31,666 bases of DNA from assembly GCA_027066935.1 (NCBI GenBank), contig JAMOMX010000345.1, positions 1 to 31,666 on the forward strand, written 5' to 3'. How positions within the stretch are numbered: the first letter of the stretch is position 1; each line of letters begins with the position of its first letter. Position numbers and translations under genes: made by a program. Under the pieces are notes generated by a model. That model was given only the letters and a program-made list of their open reading frames with translations. It ran no database searches and was not told the origin of the DNA. Origin of the DNA: Sulfurimonas sp. Its GTDB lineage: Bacteria > Campylobacterota > Campylobacteria > Campylobacterales > Sulfurimonadaceae. Positions 23,773-31,666 of this stretch are shown here, one piece after another.

Positions 23773-24615
23773 AAATAAGTAGTCTTTTCCAGTTATAACT
23801 ACTCGATAACCTTTTTGTTGCAAATATTTTTTACAAAAATGGATATCTTTTAGAACTTTACCCATCTCTGAAAAGTTATAATTTGGAACCTCTGCACCAT
23901 AAATCATCTCCCCATCAATCCAGCGACAATTTGGAAAACCAAGAATAATAGAGCCTCCATCATTTAAATAGTTTTGATACAAAGACATAAAAGTTGGATT
24001 AAAGTTAATATTTGAGCTTTGAAGTGTACCTATAGAGATAATCATATCAAATTTATTAAGGTCTATCTTATCTAAGTTATTTATATCAGCATTTATCATC
24101 TTGGTAGTTGGAAATTTATTTTGTGCATATTTTATTATTGTGCTTGAATAATCTATACCTACAAACTCTTTAGCAAAGAACTCCTCCTCGCTAAGCATAT
24201 TTTTGATAACTTCAAACTCATCACCTTTGTTTATCCCAAGACTTAATATTTTATTTTTTGATTTTATATCACAAAATTTTAAAGCCTCCTGATAATAATA
24301 TAAAAAGCTAAATTGTGATATTTTATCTATTTTAAAAAAATCGCTTTGTACTCCATATTTTTCATCATTTTGTTTTATCTTATGAAAACTATGACTTTCA
24401 TTAAGTTTTTTAAAACAAAGCTTAATATTTTCACTCTCTTGGCTATTAACAAAAAGCAGTTTCATTTTATATATTTGTGCTAAATCAACAAATGGCTTAA
24501 TGCCAAGCTTTTCGTAAAAGTCTAATGTTATAACTATAGATAGTATTTCATCAAATTTAAAATTTGAATTTTTAAAAAAGAAAAGAATCTCATAAGAATT
24601 TTTAAATATTTTCAT
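23737..24615 (-). CDS. Putative SAM-dependent methyltransferase
   Basis: The C-terminal two thirds of this 292-residue protein look like a class I methyltransferase. Motif I is ILSLGINKGDEF (123-134), an acidic residue follows in FVGIDYS (Asp155), then INADINN and FDMIISIGTLQS as later motifs. The N-terminal 100 residues (FFFKNSNFKFDEIL...) I do not recognise. The glycine-rich loop is less regular than usual (GINKGDE), so activity is probable rather than certain. Substrate unknown. The start has a -10 box 5 nt away, so a leaderless mRNA is predicted. Confidence 0.7.
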   Translation of the reverse strand: MKIFKNSYEILFFFKNSNFKFDEILSIVITLDFYEKLGIKPFVDLAQIYKMKLLFVNSQESENIKLCFKKLNESHSFHKIKQNDEKYGVQSDFFKIDKISQFSFLYYYQEALKFCDIKSKNKILSLGINKGDEFEVIKNMLSEEEFFAKEFVGIDYSSTIIKYAQNKFPTTKMINADINNLDKIDLNKFDMIISIGTLQSSNINFNPTFMSLYQNYLNDGGSIILGFPNCRWIDGEMIYGAEVPNYNFSEMGKVLKDIHFCKKYLQQKGYRVVITGKDYLFLSARRLKRGVA

Positions 24616-24620
24616 TTGTT

Positions 24621-24626
24621 ATTATA
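24621..24626 (-). promoter_or_regulatory. -10 box 5 nt before the methyltransferase gene (predicted leaderless)
   Basis: On the minus strand TATAAT ends 5 nt before the ATG at 24615 (gap AACAA). No Shine-Dalgarno is possible between them. Confidence 0.6.
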
Positions 24627-24703
24627 GTATATTTTTTATATTCAGCGTTAATTAACAATAAATAATTTATCATATGGAGATTTAATTAATATAAGGATTA
24701 TTT

Positions 24704-25432
24704 ATGCAAAGAAGAGATTTTTTAAAAGTTGTTGGTGTTGGAGCGGCAATGGTTGTAGTTCAACCATCAATGATTGGACAGAAGCTATACGCAGATAACG
24801 GCACTATGTTTAAAACTTATGATAAAGTACAACTTATGGATGCAGATGGAAATCCTATTTTGGCTTCAAATCTAGAAAAAGAGAAGAATTATGTTTTTAA
24901 CTACCCACATGTTGCAACGCCATGTTTTTTATTGGCTTTAGCAGAAAAAGTAAGCGGGGATGTAAAACTAAAAAGTGAAGATGGCGAAGAGTATCTATGG
25001 AGCGGTGCCGTTGGTAAAGAAAATAATATTGTAGCATACAGTGCAATTTGTTCTCATCAACTAACACATGTAAATCCTGCAGATAGTTTTATATCTTACA
25101 TACCAAAAAAACAAAAAACTATGGCTTATGCAGAGGGTGGTGTAATTGTATGTGGATCACATCTTTCAGCATTTGACCCTGCAAAAGGAGCAAAAAAACT
25201 CTCTGGTCCAGCTTCAGAACCATTAGCAAGCATAGTACTAGAACACCGTGATGATGATACACTTTGGGCTGTTGCAGTTTTAGGTCCAGATAAATTTCAC
25301 TCTTTTTTCAAAGCTTATAAGCCTGAATTTAAGTTATATTTTGGTGGAAAAAGAAAAGCTAAAAAGTTTGTTACAGTCGCGGCACAAACAGTACCGTTAA
25401 CTAAATATTCAAAAGAGGTTATTCAATACTAA
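24704..25432 (+). CDS. Tat-exported Rieske [2Fe-2S] protein
   Basis: The 242-residue protein begins with a twin-arginine signal (QRRDFLKVVGVGAA). The Rieske ligands are Cys116/His118 (CSH) and Cys150/His153 (CGSH), and the end of the cluster domain reads HLSAFDPAKG. This last part recalls the small subunit of arsenite oxidase-type enzymes. The distance between the two ligand pairs is 31 residues, about twice the usual 15-17, so the cluster domain carries an insertion. No molybdenum subunit or cytochrome b is adjacent, so it is not an ordinary bc1 or Aio operon. An electron-transfer role in the periplasm is inferred. AAGGA precedes the start. Confidence 0.85.
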   Translation: MQRRDFLKVVGVGAAMVVVQPSMIGQKLYADNGTMFKTYDKVQLMDADGNPILASNLEKEKNYVFNYPHVATPCFLLALAEKVSGDVKLKSEDGEEYLWSGAVGKENNIVAYSAICSHQLTHVNPADSFISYIPKKQKTMAYAEGGVIVCGSHLSAFDPAKGAKKLSGPASEPLASIVLEHRDDDTLWAVAVLGPDKFHSFFKAYKPEFKLYFGGKRKAKKFVTVAAQTVPLTKYSKEVIQY

Positions 25433-25733
25433 AAGTATATAGTACAGAGATGTTACTTTTATACCCATCTATGCTTATTTAATATTATATTGTTTTGAAG
25501 TGCTTAATAGGCAGATTTATGATAACCTTATTTAATTACTTAAATTAATAGGGGTTATTATAATGACAACTTATAAATAGACGGATTTTAATAATAAAAA
25601 ATTATATACTTAACTTTATCTAGTTTTTAGTAAAATAATTATTTAAGTTCCACTTTATACTAATCAATGTAATATAAGTCAATCTGAAAAATAAATTTAT
25701 TTAATTTATTTAATAAAACTCAAGGGGAAAAAT
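25433..25733 (+). promoter_or_regulatory. 301-bp AT-rich gap before the FccB-like gene, with a possible promoter
   Basis: No gene or RNA is recognisable in this stretch. TAAAAT at 25631-25636, preceded by TTTTTAG, fits the -10 pattern used elsewhere here and would give a leader of roughly 90 nt. A GGGGA ribosome-binding site lies just before the ATG at 25734. The gap suggests that the Rieske and FccB-like genes are transcribed separately. Confidence 0.35.
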
Positions 25734-27110
25734 ATGTCATTAAATCGTCGTAATCTACTTAAATTTGGAGCTATTAGTGTAGCTGCCGCTGCTACCATGG
25801 CTGGATGTAATAAAGAAGCTGTACCTACTAAGGTGAGCAATTCATCTGCTGCTAGTGCTTCTGCTGTTTTAGGTAAACATAAAGTTGTAGTTATTGGTGG
25901 AGGTTTTGGAGGGCTTAGTGTAGCAAAAGGATTAAGAAAAAAAGACAAATCACTTGATGTTCTTGTTATTGAGAAAAATGAAACATTTATGTCTTGCCCT
26001 TATTCTAATGCTTTACTTGGCAAGCTAGATGGTGTTGATTTTGGTACACTGATACATGATTATGCGCAGCCTGTTGAAGAACATGGTTATGGTATGCTTC
26101 ACGCTGAGGTTACAAATATAGATAGAGCTGCAAAGCAAGTCCATACAACCAAGGGTGTAGTTGAATATGAAATTTTAGTATTATCTCCTGGTATCGCTTA
26201 TGATTATGAAAATCAATTTAAAAGCTGGGATGCTGAAAAAATAAAACATATTAAAAGAGTTGCGCCAGGTGCACTTATTTCTGGAAAAGAGCATGTTATC
26301 TTAGAGCGTAATTTAAGCGACATGGAAGATGGAGATGTAATTATTACTATTCCTGAGGGTAAATTTCGTTGTCCTCCAGCTCCATTTGAGAGAGCTTCTA
26401 TGATTGCTACATATATGGAAAAAGAGGAGATTGAAGGTAAAGTAATTATTCTTAACCCCTCGGCAAAAATGGCAAAAGGTCCTGCATTTAAAGAATCATG
26501 GGAAGAGCTACATGGAGACAGAATAGAACATATGGATTATTGTAAAATTACAGATGTTGATCCAATAGCTAAAACAGTAACCTATTTAGACGAGAGCGAT
26601 GATGATGCAGTAGTTTCAAAAACTATTAAATATGAAGTTCTTAATCTTATACCTAATAACAAAGCAAATCCTGTTGTAGAGATGAGTGGTGTTAAAACTA
26701 CTACCTCTTTTGGTAAAGTTGTAATGAATGGTTGTTCTTTTCAAACTAAAACTGATCCAGACATCTATGCTGTAGGGGATGTGGTTGGACATGCAATCCC
26801 TCCAAGTGGACAAACAGCAACTTGGGCTGCTAAACAATGTGTAGAGGAAATTTTCAATCGCTTAGAAGGTAAATCTTATACATTGCCTGTTAAAACATCT
26901 ACTGCAAAATCTGCTAATATTTGTTACTCTATTGTTGGGGATAAGCCAAAAGAAGCTATCTTTGTTACTCATGATTTTACTTGGAATGGTAAAGTTATCA
27001 AAAGCAAAGGGCATGTTCCTAAAGCACCAAGTGGTAAATTTCGTTCAGCACCTAATGCTAAAGCGACTAGTGATTGGTACAATGGAATTATGAGAGACCT
27101 TTTTGCATAA
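25734..27110 (+). CDS. FccB-like flavoprotein (flavocytochrome c/sulfide dehydrogenase family), Tat lipoprotein
   Basis: The 458-residue protein resembles the flavin subunit of flavocytochrome c sulfide dehydrogenase. An FAD-binding GGGFGG lies at 55-60, FMSCPYSNALLG at 85-96, the RCPPAPFERA block with Cys213 at 212-221, a second cysteine at 334, and a DIYAVGDV flavin motif at 343-350. Cys213 and Cys334 are placed like the redox-active pair of FccB. The N-terminus has both a twin-arginine stretch (LNRRNLLKFG) and a lipobox ending in Cys25 (TMAGC), suggesting a Tat-exported, lipid-anchored protein. No cytochrome subunit (FccA) is adjacent. Sulfide or polysulfide oxidation is the likely role; the electron acceptor is unknown. 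Confidence 0.85.
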   Translation: MSLNRRNLLKFGAISVAAAATMAGCNKEAVPTKVSNSSAASASAVLGKHKVVVIGGGFGGLSVAKGLRKKDKSLDVLVIEKNETFMSCPYSNALLGKLDGVDFGTLIHDYAQPVEEHGYGMLHAEVTNIDRAAKQVHTTKGVVEYEILVLSPGIAYDYENQFKSWDAEKIKHIKRVAPGALISGKEHVILERNLSDMEDGDVIITIPEGKFRCPPAPFERASMIATYMEKEEIEGKVIILNPSAKMAKGPAFKESWEELHGDRIEHMDYCKITDVDPIAKTVTYLDESDDDAVVSKTIKYEVLNLIPNNKANPVVEMSGVKTTTSFGKVVMNGCSFQTKTDPDIYAVGDVVGHAIPPSGQTATWAAKQCVEEIFNRLEGKSYTLPVKTSTAKSANICYSIVGDKPKEAIFVTHDFTWNGKVIKSKGHVPKAPSGKFRSAPNAKATSDWYNGIMRDLFA

Positions 27111-27122
27111 GTTACTATTATA

Positions 27123-27143
27123 GGAGTCCTTAAGAGGGCTTCT
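27123..27143. terminator. Probable bidirectional terminator between fccB-like gene and CNNM gene
   Basis: GGAGTCCTT and AGGGCTTCT form a 9-bp RNA stem with one mismatch and some G-U pairs around AAG. It lies in the 42-bp gap between two convergent genes and is the only GC-bearing structure there. Confidence 0.45.
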
Positions 27144-27152
27144 AAAATAATT

Positions 27153-28193
27153 TTAAATATCTCTCTCTTTTCTTTTTTGTTTCATTTTAAGTTTTGCTAA
27201 CTCGCGCATATCTTCATTTCTATCACTCTCATCCATAATCTCAACACCAAGAATAGTCTCTACACAATCCTCAAGAGTTATGATACCCTCAGTTTGATCA
27301 TAATTATCCATAACCAAAAACATATGATCTTTTTTTGATATAAATAGGTCTAGTGCTTTAGATACTGGCACATTTTCATTAATTGAAAATATATCTTTTT
27401 TTATACTTGCTAAAGTTACACTATCATCTTTTAAAGCTTGTTGAAATATTTTCTTTGTAAGGACAATCCCTGTTACTTCTTCAATTGAATCATGATATAT
27501 TGGGATTCTTGAAAAATTAAATATATCATTTTCACTGCTTACTATATCTTTTAAGGTACGAGTTTCATCAAGAGCAAAAACAACACTTCTTGGAGTTAAA
27601 ACATCTGCAATTTTCATCTCATCTAATTTTAAAATATTTTCTATGAAATCAGATTCTTTCTCATCAATTACACCATCGTCCTCACTAAGCAACATACTCT
27701 CTAGCAACTCATCTTTGGTAAGTATATTGGCATCTTTATTACCTTTTGAGATTTTATCTGTAACAAATAGAGTGGTTAATATGATTGGGTAAGTAATCCA
27801 TATTAAAAGTCTTATAATTTGTGCAGAAAATGGGGCTAATTGTTTCCAATAAATCGCACCTATTGTTTTTGGTATTATCTCAGATAAAAAGAGAATAGCA
27901 AATGTCATAATAATTGAGATAATAACAACAGCATCGTTTCCAAAAAGGATAGCAGCCTGAGCGCCAACAGCAGCAGCCCCTATAGTATGTGCAATAGTAT
28001 TTAGTATTAAAATAGAAGCTATCGATTTACTTATATTGGTTTTATGAATACGAAGAAGTTTTCCAATTTGTGGTTTTTCTTTTTCTAGAACTGAAATATA
28101 TGACATATTTACAGATAGAAGAACAGCTTCTAGTACGGAACATATAAATGATATCCCAACTGCTAGAGCAAAATAAAGTAGTAATAATTCCAA
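27153..28193 (-). CDS. CNNM/DUF21 membrane protein with CBS pair
   Basis: The 346-residue protein has an N-terminal DUF21 (CNNM) membrane domain with about four hydrophobic segments. It includes SVLEAVLLSV and the FLSEIIPKTIGAIYW signature (near 104-118). A pair of CBS domains follows at roughly 195-310 (DVLTPRSVV, SRIPIYHDS, EGIITLEDCVETILG). It ends in a basic tail and lacks the C-terminal CorC/HlyC domain. Family members are linked to Mg2+ or Na+ handling. It follows mgtE by 14 nt, which supports a Mg2+-related role. A short -35-like overlap with its neighbour is not seen; the start is the ATG at 28193. Confidence 0.88.
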   Translation of the reverse strand: MELLLLYFALAVGISFICSVLEAVLLSVNMSYISVLEKEKPQIGKLLRIHKTNISKSIASILILNTIAHTIGAAAVGAQAAILFGNDAVVIISIIMTFAILFLSEIIPKTIGAIYWKQLAPFSAQIIRLLIWITYPIILTTLFVTDKISKGNKDANILTKDELLESMLLSEDDGVIDEKESDFIENILKLDEMKIADVLTPRSVVFALDETRTLKDIVSSENDIFNFSRIPIYHDSIEEVTGIVLTKKIFQQALKDDSVTLASIKKDIFSINENVPVSKALDLFISKKDHMFLVMDNYDQTEGIITLEDCVETILGVEIMDESDRNEDMRELAKLKMKQKRKERDI

Positions 28194-28207
28194 TGTTTAC
28201 AAAATCC

Positions 28208-29536
28208 TTAAAGTAAAATCCATGTTGCAAGTCCTAAAAAACTAAAAAAACCTACAACATCTGTAATAGTTGTTAAAATAACGGTACTCCCAATAGCAGG
28301 ATCAATATCCATTTTTTTTAAAAATAATGGAATTATAGCACCAAAAAAACCAGCCATAAGTAAGTTAATTATCATACTAAGAGCTATAACATAGCCTAAA
28401 TATTCAATATCAAACCAGAGGGAGGATATAACTCCTATAATTATAGCGAATATGAGACCATTTAACAACGAAATAGCCACCTCTTTTTTAACAATCCTAT
28501 AAGCGTCACCTTGTGAAATCCCACCTAGGGCAAGTTGTCTTACTACAACGGTAAGAGTTTGTGTCCCAGCATTGCCACCCATAGAGGCAACTATTGGCAT
28601 AAGTATCGCAATAGCTACTATACTTTGTAGAGTATCTGCAAATATCCCAATGACTAAAGATGCAGCAATTGCTGTTAAAAGATTTAGTCCAAGCCACGAT
28701 GCACGTTTTCTTCCAGCTTTCATAACTTCATCATCTTCCTCTGCATCATCATCAACACCAGCAAGGTTATACATCTGCTCTGTAGCATGCTCATTAATTA
28801 TATCAAAAACATCATCTGAGGTAATACGTCCAACTAATATACCATTTTCACTAACAACTGGCATAACTGAAAGGTCATACTCTTCAAAGTAGTGTACTAC
28901 TTCTTTTATGTTCTCTATGTCTTTTGCAATTTTTGGCTCAAAATTTTCATCACTTTCTTTAATATTTTGAAATAGTGTTTTATTAAAATCAAAAATTAAC
29001 AAATCTTCAAGACCAATAGTATAATAAAGTTTGTTTTCTCCATCTGTAATAAAAAGATTTTGAATATTTTCAAGTTTATTTTCTTTACGCAAAGTAGCAA
29101 ATCTTTTTATTACCTCATGAACAATTTCATCTTTTTTAGCGGTAAAAACCTCAAGTTGCATATAAGAACCGGCTTCATCTTCATCATATGTTTTTAGTTT
29201 TGTTATCTCTTGTTGATCTTGAGGCTCAAGTGTTTTAAATACTTTTTGTGCAACATCTTCATCTGTTTCATGAAGCTCTTGCATAAATTCATGCTGGTCA
29301 TCTGACTCTAGCTCACTAACAGCTAAAGAGAGTTCATCTACACTAAGATTTTCTACTATATCATTAAAAAACCTATCAGGAAGAGCAAGCGCTACATCTC
29401 CAACTAAATTTTTTGGGATCAGCTTTATAGCTTCAGCAAACTTAGAATCATCTAAATGTCTTAAAATTTGTGCTATTTCTGATGGGTGCATCTCACTTAT
29501 AGAGTGAGAGTCTAAATATTCGCTAAGCTTTTGCAT
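28208..29536 (-). CDS. mgtE: Magnesium transporter MgtE
   Basis: MgtE is a dimeric Mg2+ channel gated by its cytoplasmic domain. The 442-residue protein has the N domain (about 10-120), two CBS domains (about 125-250, with ITSDDVFDIINEHATEQM), the plug helix and five C-terminal membrane helices. These include the pore motif MPIVASMGGNAGTQTLTVV. The start MQKLSEYLDSH has a -10 box 6 nt upstream and no Shine-Dalgarno, so it is predicted to be leaderless. It is followed closely by the CNNM gene, an operon of two Mg2+-associated membrane proteins. Confidence 0.95.
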   Translation of the reverse strand: MQKLSEYLDSHSISEMHPSEIAQILRHLDDSKFAEAIKLIPKNLVGDVALALPDRFFNDIVENLSVDELSLAVSELESDDQHEFMQELHETDEDVAQKVFKTLEPQDQQEITKLKTYDEDEAGSYMQLEVFTAKKDEIVHEVIKRFATLRKENKLENIQNLFITDGENKLYYTIGLEDLLIFDFNKTLFQNIKESDENFEPKIAKDIENIKEVVHYFEEYDLSVMPVVSENGILVGRITSDDVFDIINEHATEQMYNLAGVDDDAEEDDEVMKAGRKRASWLGLNLLTAIAASLVIGIFADTLQSIVAIAILMPIVASMGGNAGTQTLTVVVRQLALGGISQGDAYRIVKKEVAISLLNGLIFAIIIGVISSLWFDIEYLGYVIALSMIINLLMAGFFGAIIPLFLKKMDIDPAIGSTVILTTITDVVGFFSFLGLATWILL

Positions 29537-29542
29537 AGTGAA

Positions 29543-29548
29543 ATTATA
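29543..29548 (-). promoter_or_regulatory. -10 box 6 nt before mgtE (predicted leaderless)
   Basis: On the minus strand TATAAT preceded by TTCGC ends 6 nt before the ATG at 29536; a +1 at 7 nt falls on the A of the ATG. Confidence 0.65.
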
Positions 29549-29606
29549 GCGAAGTATTTAGTGCAATAATCGGGTTTAAGTTTTAATTAAATATCTCATC
29601 TATTTT

Positions 29607-31666
29607 TCAGGGACTTAATAAAGACTTCTTTTTATTATCTATTACACTAAGTAGTGCTGGAAGGGCAAGTAAATCAACTATAACAGCGATAAAAAGTGCA
29701 GATGCTGTAACAATACCAAAATGATAATTAGGATTAAAATCACTAAATATAAAGACTAAAAATGCTGCACTTAAAATTATAGTAGTAAAAATTATAGCAC
29801 TACCAGCATATCGCATCACATACCTTAGTGCATCTTCAAGGTTATTACCCCTTTTTCTAGCTTCTATATATTTAACCATAAAATGTATAGTATCATCAAC
29901 CGCAACCCCAATAATAATCGCGCCTGCAATCGCGACCCCCATATCTATATCTATATTTAACCAGCCCATAATGCCAACTACTAAAATTATTGGCAATAAG
30001 TTTGGTGCAATAAAAAGTGGTAACATCTTAAATTTCTTAAAAATTATAAGCATAATGAAAGATATTAATACAATTGCTAAAGTTATAGACTGAATTAATG
30101 TATCTGTAACATCATGTTGCATATGTGCAAACATTACAGCTTGACCATTTACCTCAGCACTATATGATGTACCGTCCCACCAATCTTCTATCCAATTTAT
30201 TTGTTCTAAATCTTTTGAAGTATCTACTATATTTACAGTTGCACTGACACGGAACAACCTTTCTTCAATATCCATTTTATCATTTATCTCCATACCCTGT
30301 GGCAATGATAATGAATATAAAAGTAGATATTGTGCGATAAGATTTTTATCATCAGGTATTGTTTTGCTCCCTGTCATTACATTACTAAATATTTTTACTG
30401 TATCCATGAGTGAACTTATATGTTTTACATCAGGATATTTTGCATATAGCTCTTCGTAAAATTTATCTACTGTTTTTAAAAAATCTGGCTCTTTTATGCC
30501 ATCTTTTTCTTTTGAGTCAATAATTATCTCATAGCTCATAGGACCTGTTAGATTTTTTTGCAAAAACATTGTATCTACACGAAAAGGCACATTTTCTTTA
30601 AAGTATCTAACAGTATTTGAATCAACATTTACTTGCGTTATCCCAAGCCCTATAGCGACAAAAGTGATAAAAGAGATTAGAAGTATTTTTTTATCATTTT
30701 TTATTATGAAAGCTGTAAAAAAATCAGCTATTTTATGCCCACTCTCAGCGTTGTCTTCACTATTAGGTTTAATTTTAGGGTTTATTATTGCAAGCACTGC
30801 AGGAACAAAAAGTATAGTTAATACAAATGCCAATAAAGCTGCACTTGCGGTTGCAATTCCTAATGTTTTAATTGGTACTACTGCGGAAATACTAAGAGAT
30901 GCAAAACCAATTGCTGTTGTTATTGAAGTTAAAAATAGAGCTAAAAAGTTTTTATTTACACTATAGTGAATTGCTTTATGGTTGTTAAACCCTTTTTTCT
31001 TGGCTATTATATATATCCACAGTAGATGCATTGCATCGGCTATACCAATAGCCATTACGAAAACAGGTATATTTGCTGTAAAATTATTTAGCTTATAGCC
31101 TAACATAACTTGAATTGAGAGAACTATTAAAAAAGTAAATATTACTACACTCATGCTAAGCAAAGCTATACTAAATTTTTTAAATATTATCACCAAAAAG
31201 ATAAATGCCATTATTATAACAAGAGGGGTAAAAACACTAGCATCATGTTTTGCTATCTCTATGAATGATGAATTTATTATAGGCCCTCCATTTAGGTGAA
31301 ACTCAAAACCATTTTTTTCAATTTCTGGTTTTATTATCTCTAAAACAGAATCACGAAGTTTTAAAGAAACTTCGGGGTCATCACCAGCTTTTGGAGTCAT
31401 TCGCCCAACAATCATAGCTGTTGTTGCATCGTTGGATATTAATTTGCCTACAATAACATCTTCCCCCATTGCAATCTTTTTTTTGGAGGCAAAATCTTCA
31501 GCTTTCATGGAATCAATATCTTCTATAAAGTCCTCCACTAAAACCTCATCTGGATATTTTGGGTCTGTATGGATATACTGATAGTTTGTAATTGAATCAA
31601 CCCTTGCAATATACTCAGTTTGCCAAAGCTTCTCGGTCATAGAAGCGATTGATTCTAAAGCTTCTT
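29607..31666 (-). CDS. RND/MMPL-family exporter, N-terminus beyond the window
   Basis: The frame is open to the right edge and continues upstream with ALESIAS before the first in-window ATG at 31640, so the start is outside. What is seen (about 686 residues) has two membrane halves of the MMPL/RND type. Each carries the GIADAMHLLW or GVAVDDTIHFMVKY signature in its sterol-sensing-like domain, and a large periplasmic loop lies between them. The opening ASMTEKLWQTEYIARVDSITNYQYI matches the first periplasmic loop of this family. Such proteins export lipids or hydrophobic compounds using the proton gradient. Substrate unknown. Confidence 0.88.
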   Translation of the reverse strand, partial: EALESIASMTEKLWQTEYIARVDSITNYQYIHTDPKYPDEVLVEDFIEDIDSMKAEDFASKKKIAMGEDVIVGKLISNDATTAMIVGRMTPKAGDDPEVSLKLRDSVLEIIKPEIEKNGFEFHLNGGPIINSSFIEIAKHDASVFTPLVIIMAFIFLVIIFKKFSIALLSMSVVIFTFLIVLSIQVMLGYKLNNFTANIPVFVMAIGIADAMHLLWIYIIAKKKGFNNHKAIHYSVNKNFLALFLTSITTAIGFASLSISAVVPIKTLGIATASAALLAFVLTILFVPAVLAIINPKIKPNSEDNAESGHKIADFFTAFIIKNDKKILLISFITFVAIGLGITQVNVDSNTVRYFKENVPFRVDTMFLQKNLTGPMSYEIIIDSKEKDGIKEPDFLKTVDKFYEELYAKYPDVKHISSLMDTVKIFSNVMTGSKTIPDDKNLIAQYLLLYSLSLPQGMEINDKMDIEERLFRVSATVNIVDTSKDLEQINWIEDWWDGTSYSAEVNGQAVMFAHMQHDVTDTLIQSITLAIVLISFIMLIIFKKFKMLPLFIAPNLLPIILVVGIMGWLNIDIDMGVAIAGAIIIGVAVDDTIHFMVKYIEARKRGNNLEDALRYVMRYAGSAIIFTTIILSAAFLVFIFSDFNPNYHFGIVTASALFIAVIVDLLALPALLSVIDNKKKSLLSP

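Noticed and set aside
28572..28892. 106-codon plus-strand frame opposite mgtE
   Set aside because: It is Ser/Ala/Ile-rich, has no start signals, and lies entirely antisense to a well-conserved gene.
30664..30966. 100-codon plus-strand frame opposite the RND gene
   Set aside because: Low-complexity antisense shadow of membrane-helix codons.
1..31666. CRISPR arrays, tRNA or rRNA genes, transposases, defence gene cassettes
   Set aside because: No regularly spaced repeats, cloverleaf-like sequences or matching protein families were seen on either strand.

Overview
The window is a stretch of chromosome from an AT-rich member of the Campylobacterota (the former Epsilonproteobacteria). A sulfur-oxidising, Sulfurimonas-like chemolithotroph is the best fit. 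This rests on the overall AT bias, the gene orders coaE-dapF, tig-clpP-def and fliQ-murB, a modular NifU with NifS, a futalosine-route menaquinone enzyme, and a Tat-exported flavocytochrome c/sulfide dehydrogenase-like flavoprotein near a Rieske protein. The genus is inference; no rRNA or tRNA gene is present to settle it.

Layout. Positions 1-70 hold the last codons of a plus-strand gene. Positions 251-1464 (minus) carry purM behind a small DUF2892 membrane protein. Positions 1569-3456 (plus) are a tightly overlapping operon: a shortened spermidine-synthase-like protein, coaE and dapF. Positions 3457-3699 are non-coding and contain a second, detached copy of the 3' end of prfA. prfA and rpsT follow on the minus strand. 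glmM and lspA (5246-7034), then tig, clpP, a degenerate GGDEF protein and def (7125-10675), run on the plus strand. An unrecognised gene (10691-11188, minus) separates them from nifS and nifU (11390-13724). A 2-oxoglutarate/Fe(II) oxygenase and a CitE-like lyase form a two-gene operon (13813-15311). It converges on a lapG-lapD pair on the minus strand, whose LapD is a c-di-GMP receptor and whose LapG is a periplasmic protease. A B12-binding radical SAM protein diverges from an MFS transporter at 19360-19555. mqnD, fliQ and murB are chained by 1-4 bp overlaps. Two small sensory proteins (Aer/CetB-like PAS and CZB) and a methyltransferase follow. Two exported redox proteins (Rieske, FccB-like) come next, then on the minus strand a CNNM/CBS protein, mgtE and an RND/MMPL exporter that runs off the right edge.

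Two non-coding signals stand out. The first is a perfect 72-bp direct repeat of the prfA 3' end. Outside the repeat, the detached copy still encodes the same last residues and stop with different synonymous codons, which is what an integrative element leaves when it inserts into and then decays from the end of a gene. The second is a set of seven genes whose -10 box lies only 5-7 nt before the start codon and that lack a Shine-Dalgarno sequence. These are predicted leaderless mRNAs, in contrast to neighbours that have clear AGGA-type sites. I found no CRISPR array, transposase, integrase, tRNA or rRNA. I also found no multi-gene set that I would call a new defence system; the less ordinary gene sets are lapG-lapD, the oxygenase/lyase pair, and the Rieske/FccB-like region.
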